Of a DNA stretch of 64,000 bases, positions 1 through 11,877 are shown in pieces. Under the pieces are notes generated by a model that was given only the letters and a program-made list of their open reading frames with translations, made no database searches and had not been told where the DNA came from. The position numbers and the translations under genes are program-made. Each line of letters opens with the position of its first letter. Within the stretch, counting starts at the first letter, position 1. The stretch is from Oidiodendron maius Zn (taxonomy: Eukaryota; Ascomycota; Leotiomycetes; Myxotrichaceae), in the NCBI GenBank assembly GCA_000827325.1, contig KN832873.1:2370245-2434244 (forward strand). Direction: 5' to 3'.

Positions 1-740
1 AGCCTGAGGCTGTGGTTGTAGTCCATCTTTCTTTTCTAGTTCCGCAGTTTGTGCCATGGATGCCGCTTGCTTCTCTTGCTCCGGAGACTTGTCTAACGAT
101 GAATCTAAGGAGGGTTGAGCATCTGCGAACTCGTCCTCGCTCTCGGACTCCGCAGTCTTTGGCTCCATCTCATTATGCGGCTTGCTCGACAGTGTCGACT
201 CATCATCCCCCCCCATATGGCCATTGGTGTCCTTCTTCACCGCTTGAGCTCCCTCGTCTTCCGTCGAGGCATCCTCTGATTCTGCCTCTAATGGAAAGGG
301 CTTCCGAATCGGCAGCCCGAATTCGTCAACTTCCGTGACCAAGCTCCCCGTTGTGAGCGGTGTCTCCGGCTCTTTCTCAGCATTCAAGTGGCTCTTTGCA
401 TCTGCCTTGTCGGGGTTGGCAGTATCGATGCTGGGCATGTTGCTCGTGCTCGCCTGGGGTTGGCTTGATGGGATGAGATCATCCAAGTATATGCCCGCCG
501 TAATTCTCTGCCTAGGCAGAATTCCAGTCTATTTGACTTGTGTGATGCTCTCCTCTGGCAGACGCATCCTGCCCAGGAGAGGTACTGGTGTTTCTTCGTC
601 GGAGGTGGAATTGTATTGTCTACCCGGATCTGCGTACACTGACTTTCGAGTGGTCTGTGACAGGGGGCCACGCTAGCTAGGATGATATACTTGGTGGGCT
701 TCGGCCTCTTCAACACCGACTCTCTCTCTGCAGCTGGCCT
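1..740 (-). pseudogene. Gene relic or interrupted CDS, continuing off the left edge
   Basis: One minus-strand frame reads through from about 739 to the left edge and looks like a real, acidic, low-complexity fungal protein. It includes the stretches RKSVYADPGRQYNSTSDEET, LLGRMRLPEESITQV, AGIYLDDLIPSSQPQ and VDEFGLPIRKPFPLEAESED. Two TAG codons interrupt that same frame, at 673-675 and 529-531. Both could come from CAG (Gln) by one C-to-T change, and the frame continues cleanly on either side. Short GT..AG segments of 36 and 30 nt span each stop and keep frame, but they are shorter than any other intron in this window. No plausible start codon or upstream exon is visible between 740 and 959, so the 5' end also seems to be missing. 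I do not recognise the family. A decaying gene is the simplest reading. Readthrough, very short introns or sequence error remain possible. Confidence 0.55.
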
Positions 741-959
741 GCAGATACGACTATCGATTATATTAGATTGTGCGCTCCGTATTCTTGTTTTTATATCATA
801 ATTAATCCAACACCATGATTTGCATGGATCTATTTCACACTCAAATCTGGGTGAATTACGTACGGTACTCTCTCGTCACCTGAAATAGATTGAATCGAGA
901 TGAGTGGTCAGAGTCTCAATTGGGTATTATTGTGATCACCGAATTTATACACCATTGGC

Positions 960-1969
960 TTATTCTTCCCCATCGTTCCTGATTCCGACATCTTGAGTCT
1001 CCCCAGCCCCATCTCCTCCAGTATTATGCTTCCGTCTGCGTCTCCGTTTCCTGCTAGGCTCAATCCCTCTCTCCACGCTGTCACTTTCTGCCACTGGTCC
1101 GGATCCTTTCTCTCCTTTCTCTTCCCTCGCGGTAGCTTTCGAGCCTTCTCCATCTGTCCTCTTCTTTGATTTCTTCACAGATAATGGATTCGGCTCTTTT
1201 GGCCCCCTTCTCCTCTTCTTCTTCTTCACTTCACCATTCTCACCCTCACCGTCCCTCTGCGAACCCTCATTATCCTCCTCCTCTCTCTTCCTCTTCAAAA
1301 TCCGACTTGTCCTTCCCTTTAGCCCATGCCTAAACTTTTCCCTTTCTTCCCTCGTCCGATTCTCAGCAGTCGCACCTGACATTGGCTCCATGATCATTAC
1401 ACTCTTGTTGATATACACCAACGGCGTTCCCATGATACCCCTCATATGCTTCCTTACCTCCAATTGTTGACTCGCGACTACATACCGGTGTTTGTTCGTC
1501 TTGGCATCTTTGGGATCGACGACAGAGGAGAGGCAGTCTTTGGTGGAGAGCGGAACCGGATAGTCTTCTGGAAGATGATTGCAGCGGCGCCGCTCGTAAG
1601 TTTTGGCTTTGTCTATGAGAAAGGATACGCTTGGCTCGGAGGCGGCGGCGTAGAGGTGTCGCATGGAGCACTGGGTTATCACTGGGCTGTATTTAGCTAG
1701 TTCGTGAAAGCGAGCAATGGAGGGACGAACTTGGCTTTACTTGTCCCTGGAGTGTACGTTCCAGACCTCCGATGAGGTCCATCTTAAATCTGTCGGCATC
1801 TCTGATCATATCGGCGTCAACTATGAGTTGCAGTGTCAGTGGTTGTTTGCTTGGGTGGCTGAGTCCTTTGACAGAACGTACTGAGGACTTGGTACGGTTC
1901 GCGAAATCCGAAGCTCAGCCCGTACTGCTGCATGAGCTTGCGATATTGCTTTGAACGTTTCCCTCTCAT
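960..1969 (-). CDS. UTP23: Utp23-like rRNA-processing protein (PIN-like, Fcf1/Utp23 family)
   Basis: Utp23 is a nucleolar small-subunit processome component needed for 18S rRNA maturation. I read three exons: 1882-1969, 1731-1820 and 960-1681, with introns of 61 and 49 nt, giving 299 residues. The N-terminus is the family signature (MRGKRSKQYRK, then GFREPYQVLIDADMI), followed by LERTLQGQVKPMITQCSMRH, the Cys/His residues of ERRRCNH, and KHRYVVASQ. The last 120 residues are a Lys/Arg-rich tail (KKKKRRRGPKEPNP, RKRRRRRKH), as expected for a nucleolar RNA-binding protein. Family members often lack the full acidic PIN catalytic set, and I did not verify whether it is complete here. The start is the only ATG that gives the conserved N-terminus. 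Confidence 0.9.
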
Positions 1970-2513
1970 TTTGGCATACGCTCGTTAAGAGTCGCAGGGC
2001 ATTGGGTTGCGTGGATAATGGTTTGAAGTATCGATTTCATTCATAGTCACGGCTAAAAAATTCTTAGCCCAGCGATAACGCTTATCGGAATCGAGCTACT
2101 GTAGGACCATGGCAGGATGCGACTGTAAACCTTCCGCTGTAAGATGCACGTACTAGTTTATCGGAGGGTTGAGTAAAAATACGGCTAGGTTAGATTATGG
2201 TAGAGAGATTTATGCGCCGTCTATACTGTGTGCTTGGGTGGTCCAGTTTTCTACTACATACTCAGCTTTTCCACTATAACCATACACTAATTAAGGCGGA
2301 AACTTGATCAGAAATAGAGCTTGTTATAATCGGCCCTCTAATGAGGTAAAAGGTGTTCTTTAGTATCCCTTTTCTTACGGGACTGTTGGCCTTGAAATTA
2401 GTTCCAAATGCCAAACTCCATCCTAACGCCGTCTAAAATCATGGCAGATGCCACCGTGTTGAAAGCTTTCAATGCATGCCGAAAACATAAATCGGTCGTA
2501 CCCCCTCATGGGC
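1970..2513. other. Intergenic, UTP23 upstream / PTC7 downstream
   Basis: I see no coding frame, repeat or RNA gene here. It should hold the UTP23 promoter and the PTC7 3' UTR and terminator. Confidence 0.5.
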
Positions 2514-3790
2514 TCAGTCGTGATAATACATGCTTCCATCATTTTTCCGACATAGTGCCGCGACAACGCTGATATCATCAAGTTTTCCTATGGAACGGTC
2601 AGTCTCCAAGGTTTTTCGGGTCATTTCTCTCCTGAGAGACCACTAACCTCCTTCCATGGCCAATCCCTCTTCCACCGCGTGTTCCATGAATGGGCTCTCA
2701 GCAAATGGATCAGTTGCAACCGCCTTAGCCGCCCTCACTAATTCATCCGCGACAAATTTCATGCCACCTCCTGCACCGCCCTTCCGATCGCCGGTACCCG
2801 GCCCTCCCTCGCCATTTTCCCATCTTCGAATGCTCTCGACAACGCTCTCGATGATCTCATGCTCCCACAGATTGTCAATGACACCGTCTGACATGGCGAG
2901 AACCACGTCGTTCTCTTCTATGACCACCTTGTCCAGGACCGCATTCTCGCGAGGCGTATCGGGGCTGTTGGTTCCCAGCTGGCGCGGGCAATCGAACCAA
3001 TGCCACTGCTCCTTGGTCTTGTATACCAGCTCTGACGTGCTGGGTCGGAGGACAAGGATCTGCGAATCGCCCAGATTTGTGACATACAATAATGGCATTG
3101 CCTCTGCATCGGAACCAGGATCTCCTTTCTCATAGTAGAGTTGTGCTCCGGCAGCTGTGGTCGTGCCCTGCCAATGATTTGGTTCTGAAGTTGCTTTGAT
3201 CGTCATCTCGTACGCCCGGTGGAGGTACTCGACGGGATTGGGCTCAAATTTCTGGTCGGGAGGCCGGATCTGTCGTGCATCGTTCTCTGTCTCGAGAGCC
3301 CAGAAATGCAAGATCAACCTCGACCAAAGACTACAACATCTTAGCTCGCGCCCGGAAATTTAATAGACAAGACAAACCCAGCATGGCCCCCAGGCCTAGT
3401 CGACCACGCGCCGACGCCGTCGTTGGCACCTATGAACATGTCGCTGACGTACACGGCATCGTCGCCGTTTGTGTAACCGCGTATAAGCTCCCCGTTAACG
3501 AAGGTGCGCCTATCACGGCTTCGGTGATGTGTGCTCAGGGGGTCTGAGAAGGAGCCGGAGGGAGGGGAGAGGAAAGGCGGAGGGAAGGGTCGCGGGGCCC
3601 TCTTGGCAAAGAGGGAGAGCCCGGTTTCGAATCGATAGGGAGGGACCTCGATCTGCGCAGGCGGGGCATCATTACTGGGGGTAGTCGAGGTGGAAATGGC
3701 CCGGCATGGTGGCGAGCTCAGTTGGAGAACGCGTGGAGGACGGGGGACGATGGAACGCGCAAGTCTGGCTCGAAGGACCGACCTCCTCAT
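2514..3790 (-). CDS. PTC7: Mitochondrial PP2C-type protein phosphatase, Ptc7-like
   Basis: Ptc7 is a mitochondrial PP2C-family Ser/Thr phosphatase; in yeast it activates coenzyme Q synthesis by dephosphorylating Coq7. Exons are 3378-3790, 2648-3330 and 2514-2587, with introns of 47 and 60 nt, giving 389 residues. The first ~35 residues are Arg/Ser-rich with few acids (MRRSVLRARLARSIVPRPPR), consistent with a mitochondrial presequence. PP2C metal-site motifs appear in order: GANDGVGAW, LYVTNLGDSQILVLR, LAMSDGVIDNLWEHE and, in the short last exon, GKLDDISVVAALC. The open frame appears to stop after AMEGG, but the 60-nt intron joins it to the conserved DDIS motif. Without that exon a metal-binding aspartate would be lost, so the splice is well supported. 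Confidence 0.9.
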
Positions 3791-5252
3791 CCCAGCGTCA
3801 TGAGGGAGGTAAGGGAAGATGAGGGCAACAGGAGGGAAGAGACGGCGGAGAAGCTGGAGAGGGGAGCTGTGCCTACCTACCGCACATGTTCTCCAGTTTA
3901 CCTATAACCGCGACTTGCTGTTTTTGGTTGAGGATCAGATAAGGCAAAAGTCCGATCCCGTCCGTCGCCTATCGCACGTGACTTATGATCAAATTAGATC
4001 TGTCTGGATTATGTAAGGATGTTACACCGTCGTTTATGCCTCAGGTATCAGCCTATGTATACCGTGGATGCCTTATCACCCAAATAATTCCATCACGGTC
4101 CCACCAGCACCGGATCTGGGGGACGGGACACTACGTAACCAGGGACTTTATCCCGGCAAAGGGTTCACTGTTTGCACTTCTTGGACCCTAAGATGGTGGC
4201 AGGTGGGCCGCGATCCATGTAGGAGAGGCATAGACCCCGAAACCGAGACTGCAAACCCCCGGGGACGAGCGCACATCGAATAGAAGAGCCGTGGCCGGCC
4301 GACATCAAAACGCCCATATGTAAGACCACCACGTACGCAAACGTTTCGTATGGCATGACTTTCTCTCGTATTGACTGGACTGGAATCTACTCGCGCAGCC
4401 CCAACCCCCAAAGCCAAGACCTACGCGTCATGAATCCTGGGACGGGGCCCTCGACTAGGTCTTTGTTCCGGCCGCTACCAGTCCAAGGCCGCAGTGCCGG
4501 TCCGTGGTCGACGCCCAGCTGCAACAACGGCGAAATATCAGCCCCAGCCAGGAAATGCGCAAATACGACAATACGAAGGAAGAGACAATCTCCCATCTCA
4601 CGCTCTCCCTGTCTCTTTGCTGCCCTCAAGAGGAAATAAAAGTGCTGCCCAAAGACCCAATCGCCATCTCCCCACTTCCCTCCTCCCTCACACACAGCCT
4701 TCTTGACGGATTTATATTTAGGCGTAAGGAATTCCACGGAGGCGTCAGAACCCAGTTTTCTGTTTCGTTTCCCTTCCGCCAGCCAGACGCTGTGCAGAGC
4801 CACCTTCCCAGGTTTCCTGTCCGTCATCCGCCCTCCACCAGCGTCTCCGCAGACCCTCCCCATCGTCATATCTTCCGCGTTACCCTCTTCGTCGTCCTTT
4901 ATTTTTGGGGGGCGTCTCCAGTGTCGACCATCTCCCGCCCTCGTCCCGCTGTACATTACTGTATTCGCCCAACACTCCCCCCCCGCAGACTGGTCGCTGC
5001 CTCATGATTGATACCCGGCGGATAATGGCCGACCTTCCGTCCTGATTGGAACAGAAACAAGGAAGGGTCCAGGTAGGGTCCAGGTGTGCGCGCTGGGTCG
5101 AGGGTCTGACGGTACATATTTCCTCCACCACGCGGCCTCGTCCTCGTCGTCGTCGGATCCCCGGCTTCTCTTCTACCACCTCCAACCTCCAACTCCCACG
5201 GCATTGATCTGTCCTCTTGTCCTCCAGGCCGCTGGCCGCCGCCGCCGTCAAG
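3791..5252. other. Divergent intergenic region with long pyrimidine-rich leader
   Basis: 1.46 kb between PTC7 (minus) and CAF120 (plus). No frame looks coding. From about 4600 onward the plus strand is rich in C/T tracts, typical of fungal 5' leaders, so CAF120 probably has a long 5' UTR. A gCACGTGac element lies near 3974-3981. Confidence 0.5.
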
Positions 5253-8200
5253 ATGAGTGCTCGCCATCGCGGTAAGTCGTCGGAGCCCGGGACGATCCTC
5301 AGCGCCCAAGCCGATGGATATTTTTAAATTAATTTTAATTTTGGAGGCTGACGTCGAGGTGCATAGTTACGTCGTTCATGGCCAATTTCACCAAGAGTCG
5401 CGATGCGCCAACGACGACAACCACCACCACCACGACCATCAGTTCCTTCTCCCCCATCCCGGCGCCGACGAAACAGCAGGAGCCTACATATAACCACGAG
5501 CCGGCGCAGACGTATATGACGCCGGCGACGAACTCGCCCCGCCCCTACAACAATATCGCCGGCGACGACTCCCCCCGCCCGGGACGAGAGCGCTCCTCAT
5601 CCAGGCCGATGTCCATGATTCAGACGTACCAGCCGCCTCTCATGGACGTGGCCCGGGACACTTTGCCGGAGCTGCAGCCCATATTCACATTCCTGAACAG
5701 CCATGGGAACAAACTGTACCAGGAAGGGTACTTCCTCAAGTTAGACGATCAAGACACATGTATGTATCCTGACTCGCTGATGATAAATCCTCTCTGACAT
5801 TACGAAGATGGCAGGCCAAATGTGGACCGGACGTGGACGGAATGCTTCGCGCAGCTTGTGGGAACGGTATTATCTTTATGGGATGCAGCAGAGTTGGATG
5901 TCGCTGGCGAGGATGGCGAGGTTCTGCCCAAATTCATGAATCTGACAGATTGCTCGATCAAGATGGTAAGTACAATCCCACATCCATTGTGTGGTGGAAC
6001 TGACCAGGCAAAGATTGAATCGCTCCCAACACGGTCTGAGAGTGAACCGCCTTTACAAAATGTGCTGAGTATCTCCACTGCCGGCAAAAATCGCTACCTT
6101 TTCCACTTCAACTCGCATCACTCCCTCGTTCAATGGACCGCTGGAATCAGGCTTGCAATGTTCGAGCATGCCACGTTACAAGAAGCTTATACGGGGGCAC
6201 TTATTGCCGGAAAGGGCAAAGCCTTGAATAACATCAACCTGATCATGGACCGAACCAGAACGAAGACGGAAGACTGGGCACGAGTCAGATTTGGGGCCGG
6301 GACGCCGTGGAGACGTTGTTGGTGTGTAATCACACCCCCCGATGAGAAGGAGGTTGCGAGAGTGCAGAAGCAGGCGAACAAGAAGAAGTCAGCCTACGAT
6401 CGTTCCCGGCCTCCGGCAGTGAAAGGCAATATCAAATTCTATGACACGAAGAAGACGAAGAAAGCCACCCCGATTGCGACCATCACAGACGCATATTCCG
6501 CCTTCGCCATCTACCCGCAGGCAAAGCCTCTAATCGATGCCTCGACCCTTGTTAAAGTGGAAGGCTCGATAATGATCCACTCTGACCTTCCTTCGAAAAG
6601 TGAAGGCTTTGTATTCGTCATGCCAGAGGTGCACCCCGCTGTCAGCGGATTCGAGATCATGCTTCGTTGGCTGTTCCCGGTATTCGACACCTTCGCCCTC
6701 TATGGACGCCCTGGCCGGTTGATTGCGGAGACCACAAACACTCAGAGTCTGATGTTTGCAATGCCAAAACGCCGAAGATATGGATATCTAGAAACCTTGG
6801 ACGTGGCGCAGCTTATCTCGCAGCAGGGGAGCTCCGAGTGGAAAGAATCTGAGTGGAGACGACGAATGAAGGACATGACCAGCGAAAGAATGACTAAGGT
6901 CGAGAACGGGAGCCAGCCAAGCAGCAGATACAGCAGCAGGAAGAGCACTCGCAACAGCTTTGGACCGTCTCGCACGCGGATACAGTTTGACGACAGCGCG
7001 TCGATCAGATCCTCGCCCCACATTGGCCGGGAACCGTCTCCACAAGAGCCAGAAGCAGAGTATTCCCGGACGGAGTCGGCGCCGCCTTCCGCTGGAGACC
7101 CGTCGCACCCAGCAGGTGGTCACTATCGATCAGCCTCAGAGACCCAAGTCCTCGACAGGTTTGCCAATGCTGCTGCCAACTACGATGGAGCATATGAGCA
7201 AGGCCCTCCCCCTCCTCCTCACAGCCTAGGAATAGTATCAGCTCGGTATACAAACGAGATGGGCAGTACACCTGAGCGAGTTAGTTCAGAGGATGAGTCG
7301 ATGGCCGCAGATACGCGACCTCAAGGTCTCGACCACATGCGTGGCGTTGCTTCGCCGGAACCTGTTGTTCCCCCGCCAGCCTTCTCACACAGCCCAGGAG
7401 CCCTCCCACCTAGCAAGCCATGGCATTCTCCCGAGCTTCGCAGGGCCAACAGCCGGATGTCTAATGGGACCCTCACTCAGATGGTGGTTGCAGCTGGCGC
7501 CAGCGGTGCTGCTGCCGCTGCAGCATATCGGAGCAGTTTGGAAAGATCAAGAGCGGAACAGGGCATTCAAGGTCCGCCCCAATATCCGCCCCAATATCCG
7601 CAATCACCCCCCTTGGTTCCTAATGCCCTGATCCCTAGGCCATCTCCAGCGCACATAGTTGGCAATCCTCAGCCAGCTGCTCAATTTTCTCCCCCTTTTC
7701 CTCCCCCAAACTCCAATCTCCCAGCTACTCCAGTCCACGGGGCTCCTGCACTGGGTGGCACGCCCAATCAAGGAACTGATCCTACCCAGACCCCTATTAC
7801 CGCCCAGCTTGCCCGACTTCAGACCAGCCCAGTCGTCTCACGCAAGCCTCTGCCAACAACTAGCTCTATTGTCCAGAGCCCAGCATCTGCTTCGAGCAGT
7901 GGTAGTTTAGGCGAACACATCCTAGACCAGGCTGCATTCAACATGATTGCCAGTCCTCTCGAACGGACGCATACCTTTGTGGCAAAGCCAGAGAGATCAG
8001 ATACGACTACAAGCATATACCCGGAAGATATTCAGGCTCGACTGAAGAATGAGCATGCGCCACCAATGCCGCCAATGCCTGACCTGCGATATAGAGCAGA
8101 GACAGCTACTAGCGTATACCCAGAGGACATCCAGCGTCGCCAGGCTCTCGAGCCTGCACCTCCAATCCCCCCGATGCCCCATATGCCGGTCATGGCACCA

Positions 8201-9109
8201 AAATCTGATATACGAGACAGATCCAACACAGATGATAGCGTATATGAAGACGATGTTCGCTATGACGATGGCCGCACAGAGAGACGCCGTACTGGCGTCC
8301 TACGAACGGTGGGGGCCGTAGAAACTCAAAACGGTGCAGTGAACAGGGAGCCTAACCCTCTAATACCACATGTAGACTTCGGTCCTACATACAATCTGGC
8401 TGCAGGCGCTGGCCCTCGACAACAGAGCCCAGGCAGGGGCCCAAGCCCTGTACCCCCCCAGGCGCGCCGAGCCGATCGCTCTCCAGCTCAAAGAAGCCCC
8501 AAGACTCAAAACCCTCACAGGTCTCCTGGTCGTCCTGTCATCACACCCGACAGTGCACACTACAGGAGTCCATCAGCGGAAGGTAGAACGGTACCCTGGC
8601 AACCAGGCATGAGTGCGGTTCCTTTAAGCTCTCCCAATACGGCTCTCACAGCTGAGGAGTTTGTCCAACAACGAGCTGCTGCCGCCGTCCCCTTGTATGC
8701 TCATCAACGCCAGAATTCCGGGAACGTTCTTGGTCGCAATACTCCCACACCTCCTCTCGGTGGCCCACACTCCCGCCACGGCTCGGTTGATCTTCTCCAG
8801 CGACCGAGATCACGAGGCGGCTCTGCAGCTCTCACTCAAAGTCAACAACAAGCTCAGTACCAGCAGTATCCAGATCAGATGGCCGACTACCGTGCGCCAC
8901 AAGCGCACCACGGAATCGCCCCTCAATATCCACAACAAGCGCCGTATGCGGCCCCATCTCTAAAAGTTCCCCCGCTGATCGCAGCACATGGAGGAGTCGT
9001 GCCGGACAGCAATAACTTGCCACCACCTTCCCCTTTATATTCCCCGCCCCCTGCACAATTTTTCACGACCCCGCAGTTCCTTTTGCAAAAGGACGAATCG
9101 CGAAATTGA
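5253..9109 (+). CDS. CAF120: Caf120/Skg3-family PH-domain protein (CCR4-NOT associated)
   Basis: Yeast Caf120 associates with the CCR4-NOT mRNA regulatory complex, and its paralogue Skg3 localises to growth sites. Exons are 5253-5271, 5367-5759, 5808-5965 and 6014-9109, giving 1221 residues. The first exon is only 19 nt (MSARHR plus one base) and ends in a strong GTAAGT donor. A poly-Thr run sits near residue 25. The PH-type region begins around residue 115 (EGYFLKLDD, then RTWTECFAQLVGTVLSLWDA). It is followed by the conserved block LQEAYTGALIAGKGK, WARVRFGAGTPWRRCWCVI, FYDTKKTKKATPIATITDAY and PEVHPAVSGFE, ending with WRRRMKDMTSERMTK. The C-terminal ~800 residues are Pro/Ser/Gln-rich and probably disordered, with three spaced copies of an S-x-Y-x-E-D-I/V motif at 8003-8262. 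The third intron (5966-6013) is 48 nt and has no in-frame stop. Confidence 0.88.
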
Positions 9110-10002
9110 TTTATTCTATGGGCAAGGCGTTGCATTAGACTGGAGATAAGGATAGAAAAGTCGCAGAGCCGCGAGTTTCCCTATCCGGCATTCCTGAATT
9201 TTTCCTTTCATATATCGCATGGCACAGCGGACTGCATTGGCGAGGCATAGATCAGGAAATAGGCCCAACTAGGCGCCCTTCCCCCCGCGCCACATTCACT
9301 AAGAGATCTAGAAATTAGCCCGATTCATTCAATTAAGAAACTCTGAACTTGAGAGTTTGAGAGTCTTCTCCTTCTTTCATATGTATCTCCCTCACAGACC
9401 TCGGCATTCGATGTGGAGTTTGTGTTATGCGGGCTTGATGAATCTGGGTTTATTAGATAGGGTAGAGAGATTAGGTTGGTTGGGATACACTGAATATGAT
9501 CTCTTTTCCTGGCCTGTGAATTGTGATAACATTCCATTCTTGATGTCCAATGCGGTTGTAATGTGATTGATTGCCTCTATCAAGACATATGAGTTGCCCA
9601 ATGAAACACGATACTTGTATGGCTCCACAGTATGAAATCCCACTCACATCATAAGATAGATAGAAGAAACATAAATGTAGCGTGGCTTAAGTCTTTAAAA
9701 TTGGTATCATTGGGGATATATATGTACTTTCTGTCGCACCTATATTCAACAAGTTCCGGTGCCTATCCCATTTTCGCTCAGTTCGCTGTGCAGCAATGCC
9801 ACGTTTCCAAAGCCAAAATATCAACAATTACAATGTCCAACAAAATCACACATGGTTGATCCAAAATACAAACGCTAAAGCCAGGTTAAAACTCCGCTCT
9901 CACTCCATGAACTCCGTTGTCCTGCAATAAAATACTCCTGACGTCACAAGCAGTCAGGCTCCCTGTTTTGCTTTCTTCAGAGATTCGAGCGATAACCACG
10001 TG
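9110..10002. other. Convergent intergenic region
   Basis: Lies between the ends of CAF120 and the membrane protein. AT-rich 3'-flank sequence with no convincing frame, tRNA or repeat. Confidence 0.5.
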
Positions 10003-11877
10003 TCATCGCCGTCCAGCAGCTTCCGCTTCTGCAATCGCCTCGTCAATTCTCCTCTCTTCTTCTTCTAACCTGCTTAATTCTTCTTCGCTCATGCCCGGCT
10101 CGCTCAAGAACGGTGTTTGCGAGGGTGATTCATATAATTGAGGCGTATGTCGTGTTTCGCCGTATGAAGGGGCGTCTGTATATGGCACACTATACGTGGA
10201 GACGCTGCGGAGGGTGGAACGAGGAGACAAGGGAGCGGAGATGGTAGACATACGATTCGGCAAGATGGGAGATTCCGGGGACTGGGGAGGAGTGGGGGAA
10301 TTCGCCGTCGCCGTCGCCGCGGCCGCGATGAGGCCTGTGATAGAGGATGCGGGGAGGAGTGCAGAAGTGGAATTACTTGTGCTGAGGGTGGAATTCGTTT
10401 TGGAGGGACCGCCTGCGCCAGGGACAGCTGTAGATGGAGGACGTGAACGCAGCATGGGGGCTGCGGGGCCGGAGTAGGGTTCGGAGAGCTCGAGGTGGTC
10501 GAAGGGACCAGGCGATGGGCGCGTCTCGAGGAAGGAGAGCATGGGGACGGAGGGGATGGTCGAGATGTGCTTCTCCTGCTGCTGCACGCCGTGGATGCGT
10601 TCACGCGAGCCTGCGGATCCCTCGTGCAGGAGGAGGTGCTTGGCCTCGCTGTCGTTGCGGCGGCGGCGAACGCACGTGAAAGCGAGGAAGGCGACTAATA
10701 ATATGACAACAACACCGCCTACTGCGATTCCTACAATAGGACCCGTGCCGAGCTTAGATTTCGGGGAGCTGGAGCTGTTCGCATCTGCTCCGGAGGTGGG
10801 CGAGCCGGTAGTCCCAGATGGGGCCTCTGTGACGTATTTCGTCGACGTCGGCTGGATGACAGTGGTGACGGAAGATGAAGCAGTGGGCGTGGAAGTGGGT
10901 AATAGGGTCGATGAGCCAAGGATCGAGAGCACGATCGAGCTTTGTGAGATTGCAAGGGGAGCCGTCGGGGTGCCAATGACGCGTGGGAGCAGCTCAACAT
11001 CTCGAGGGATCGATGCCCTGACTTTCCTGCCCATCTTCTGCACAGCACGCCGTACGTCCTGCGCCGTTTGCACGTCGAAGGTCTCGCTGTAGGTCTCGCA
11101 ATCGAACACGCCAGAGCCGGTCACCTCGGAGCCCCAGCAGAAGAAGAAGTTCTGGAGGTTTTTGTTCGCGGCTGCCTCGGGGGGGATCTCGAAGGTCATG
11201 GGCACAGGGATCACTTGGCCTCCCTGGTTGGCAGTGTTCACACCCAAAGCTGGATACAAGTCAGTATACGGAACTCGGTCTGAACACATTCTATAGACAT
11301 AAATCTCGCCATAGAGTTCTCAAATGCACTTACTGGGAAAATTGACACTTAAGACTACCCAGGTATTGTCGCCCGTCATGAGGGAGATATCGGTCGCATT
11401 GGTCTGGCACAGCACCACCATTAACGTCAGGGACACGCTGTTATCCGTCGGCCACCGCATGCCGATCGTAGCCAGCTGGTCCACAATAATGGGCGTGGGC
11501 ACCGTGAAGGGTAGCGTGGCCGGCTGCGTGGGAGAAGGCCCTCCTGGGAGGCCGGTAGTGCTCGGGTCGAAGTCGTTAACCCGGGGCGTGGAATCTGCGG
11601 GAGGAGTTGCGACGCCGCCATTTTCTTCTCTTGCTGTTACCGCTTGCTGTAATTGTGCTCGTGGTCTTGAGGGAAGGGGGGACCGGAGTCGTTGTGGTTG
11701 TGGTCGTGGTTGTGGTTGAGATCTTTGTGTAACGTCGGGAGAGGCGACGGCGACATCGAGGAAGCAGAAACAGGAGAATAGTATATACAGGATGGAGAGG
11801 ACCCGGACAGCTGCAGCCGCGCGGCTGAGACTCGACACCATCATCATCGTCGTAACGACAGCATTGAGGTTCCTCAC
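10003..11877 (-). CDS. Single-pass membrane protein with unrecognised ectodomain
   Basis: I do not recognise the family. Two exons, 11334-11877 and 10003-11279, join across a 54-nt intron. The acceptor at 11280-11282 is the one that restores frame (SVNFP-N-RVPYTDLYPAL), giving 606 residues. The N-terminus has a hydrophobic signal segment (VLSILYILFSCFCFLDVAVA) ending near residue 45. The ectodomain starts with a Pro/Gln/Arg-rich linker. It continues as a folded-looking section with several cysteines (LMVVLCQTNATDISLMTGDN, QNFFFCWGSEVTG, GVFDCETYSET) and then a Ser/Thr-rich stalk. One transmembrane helix lies at about 362-384 (GPIVGIAVGGVVVILLVAFL), stopped by VRRRRND. The ~220-residue cytosolic tail is Ser/Pro-rich and ends in a charged coiled coil (EEELSRLEEEERRIDEAIAE). 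The overall plan resembles fungal wall-stress sensors, but no WSC or Mid2 domain is evident. Confidence 0.8.

Noticed and set aside
10196-11092. Plus-strand Arg/Gly-rich frames
   Set aside because: Antisense to the membrane-protein exons, with composition that mirrors Ser/Pro/Ala codons on the coding strand.
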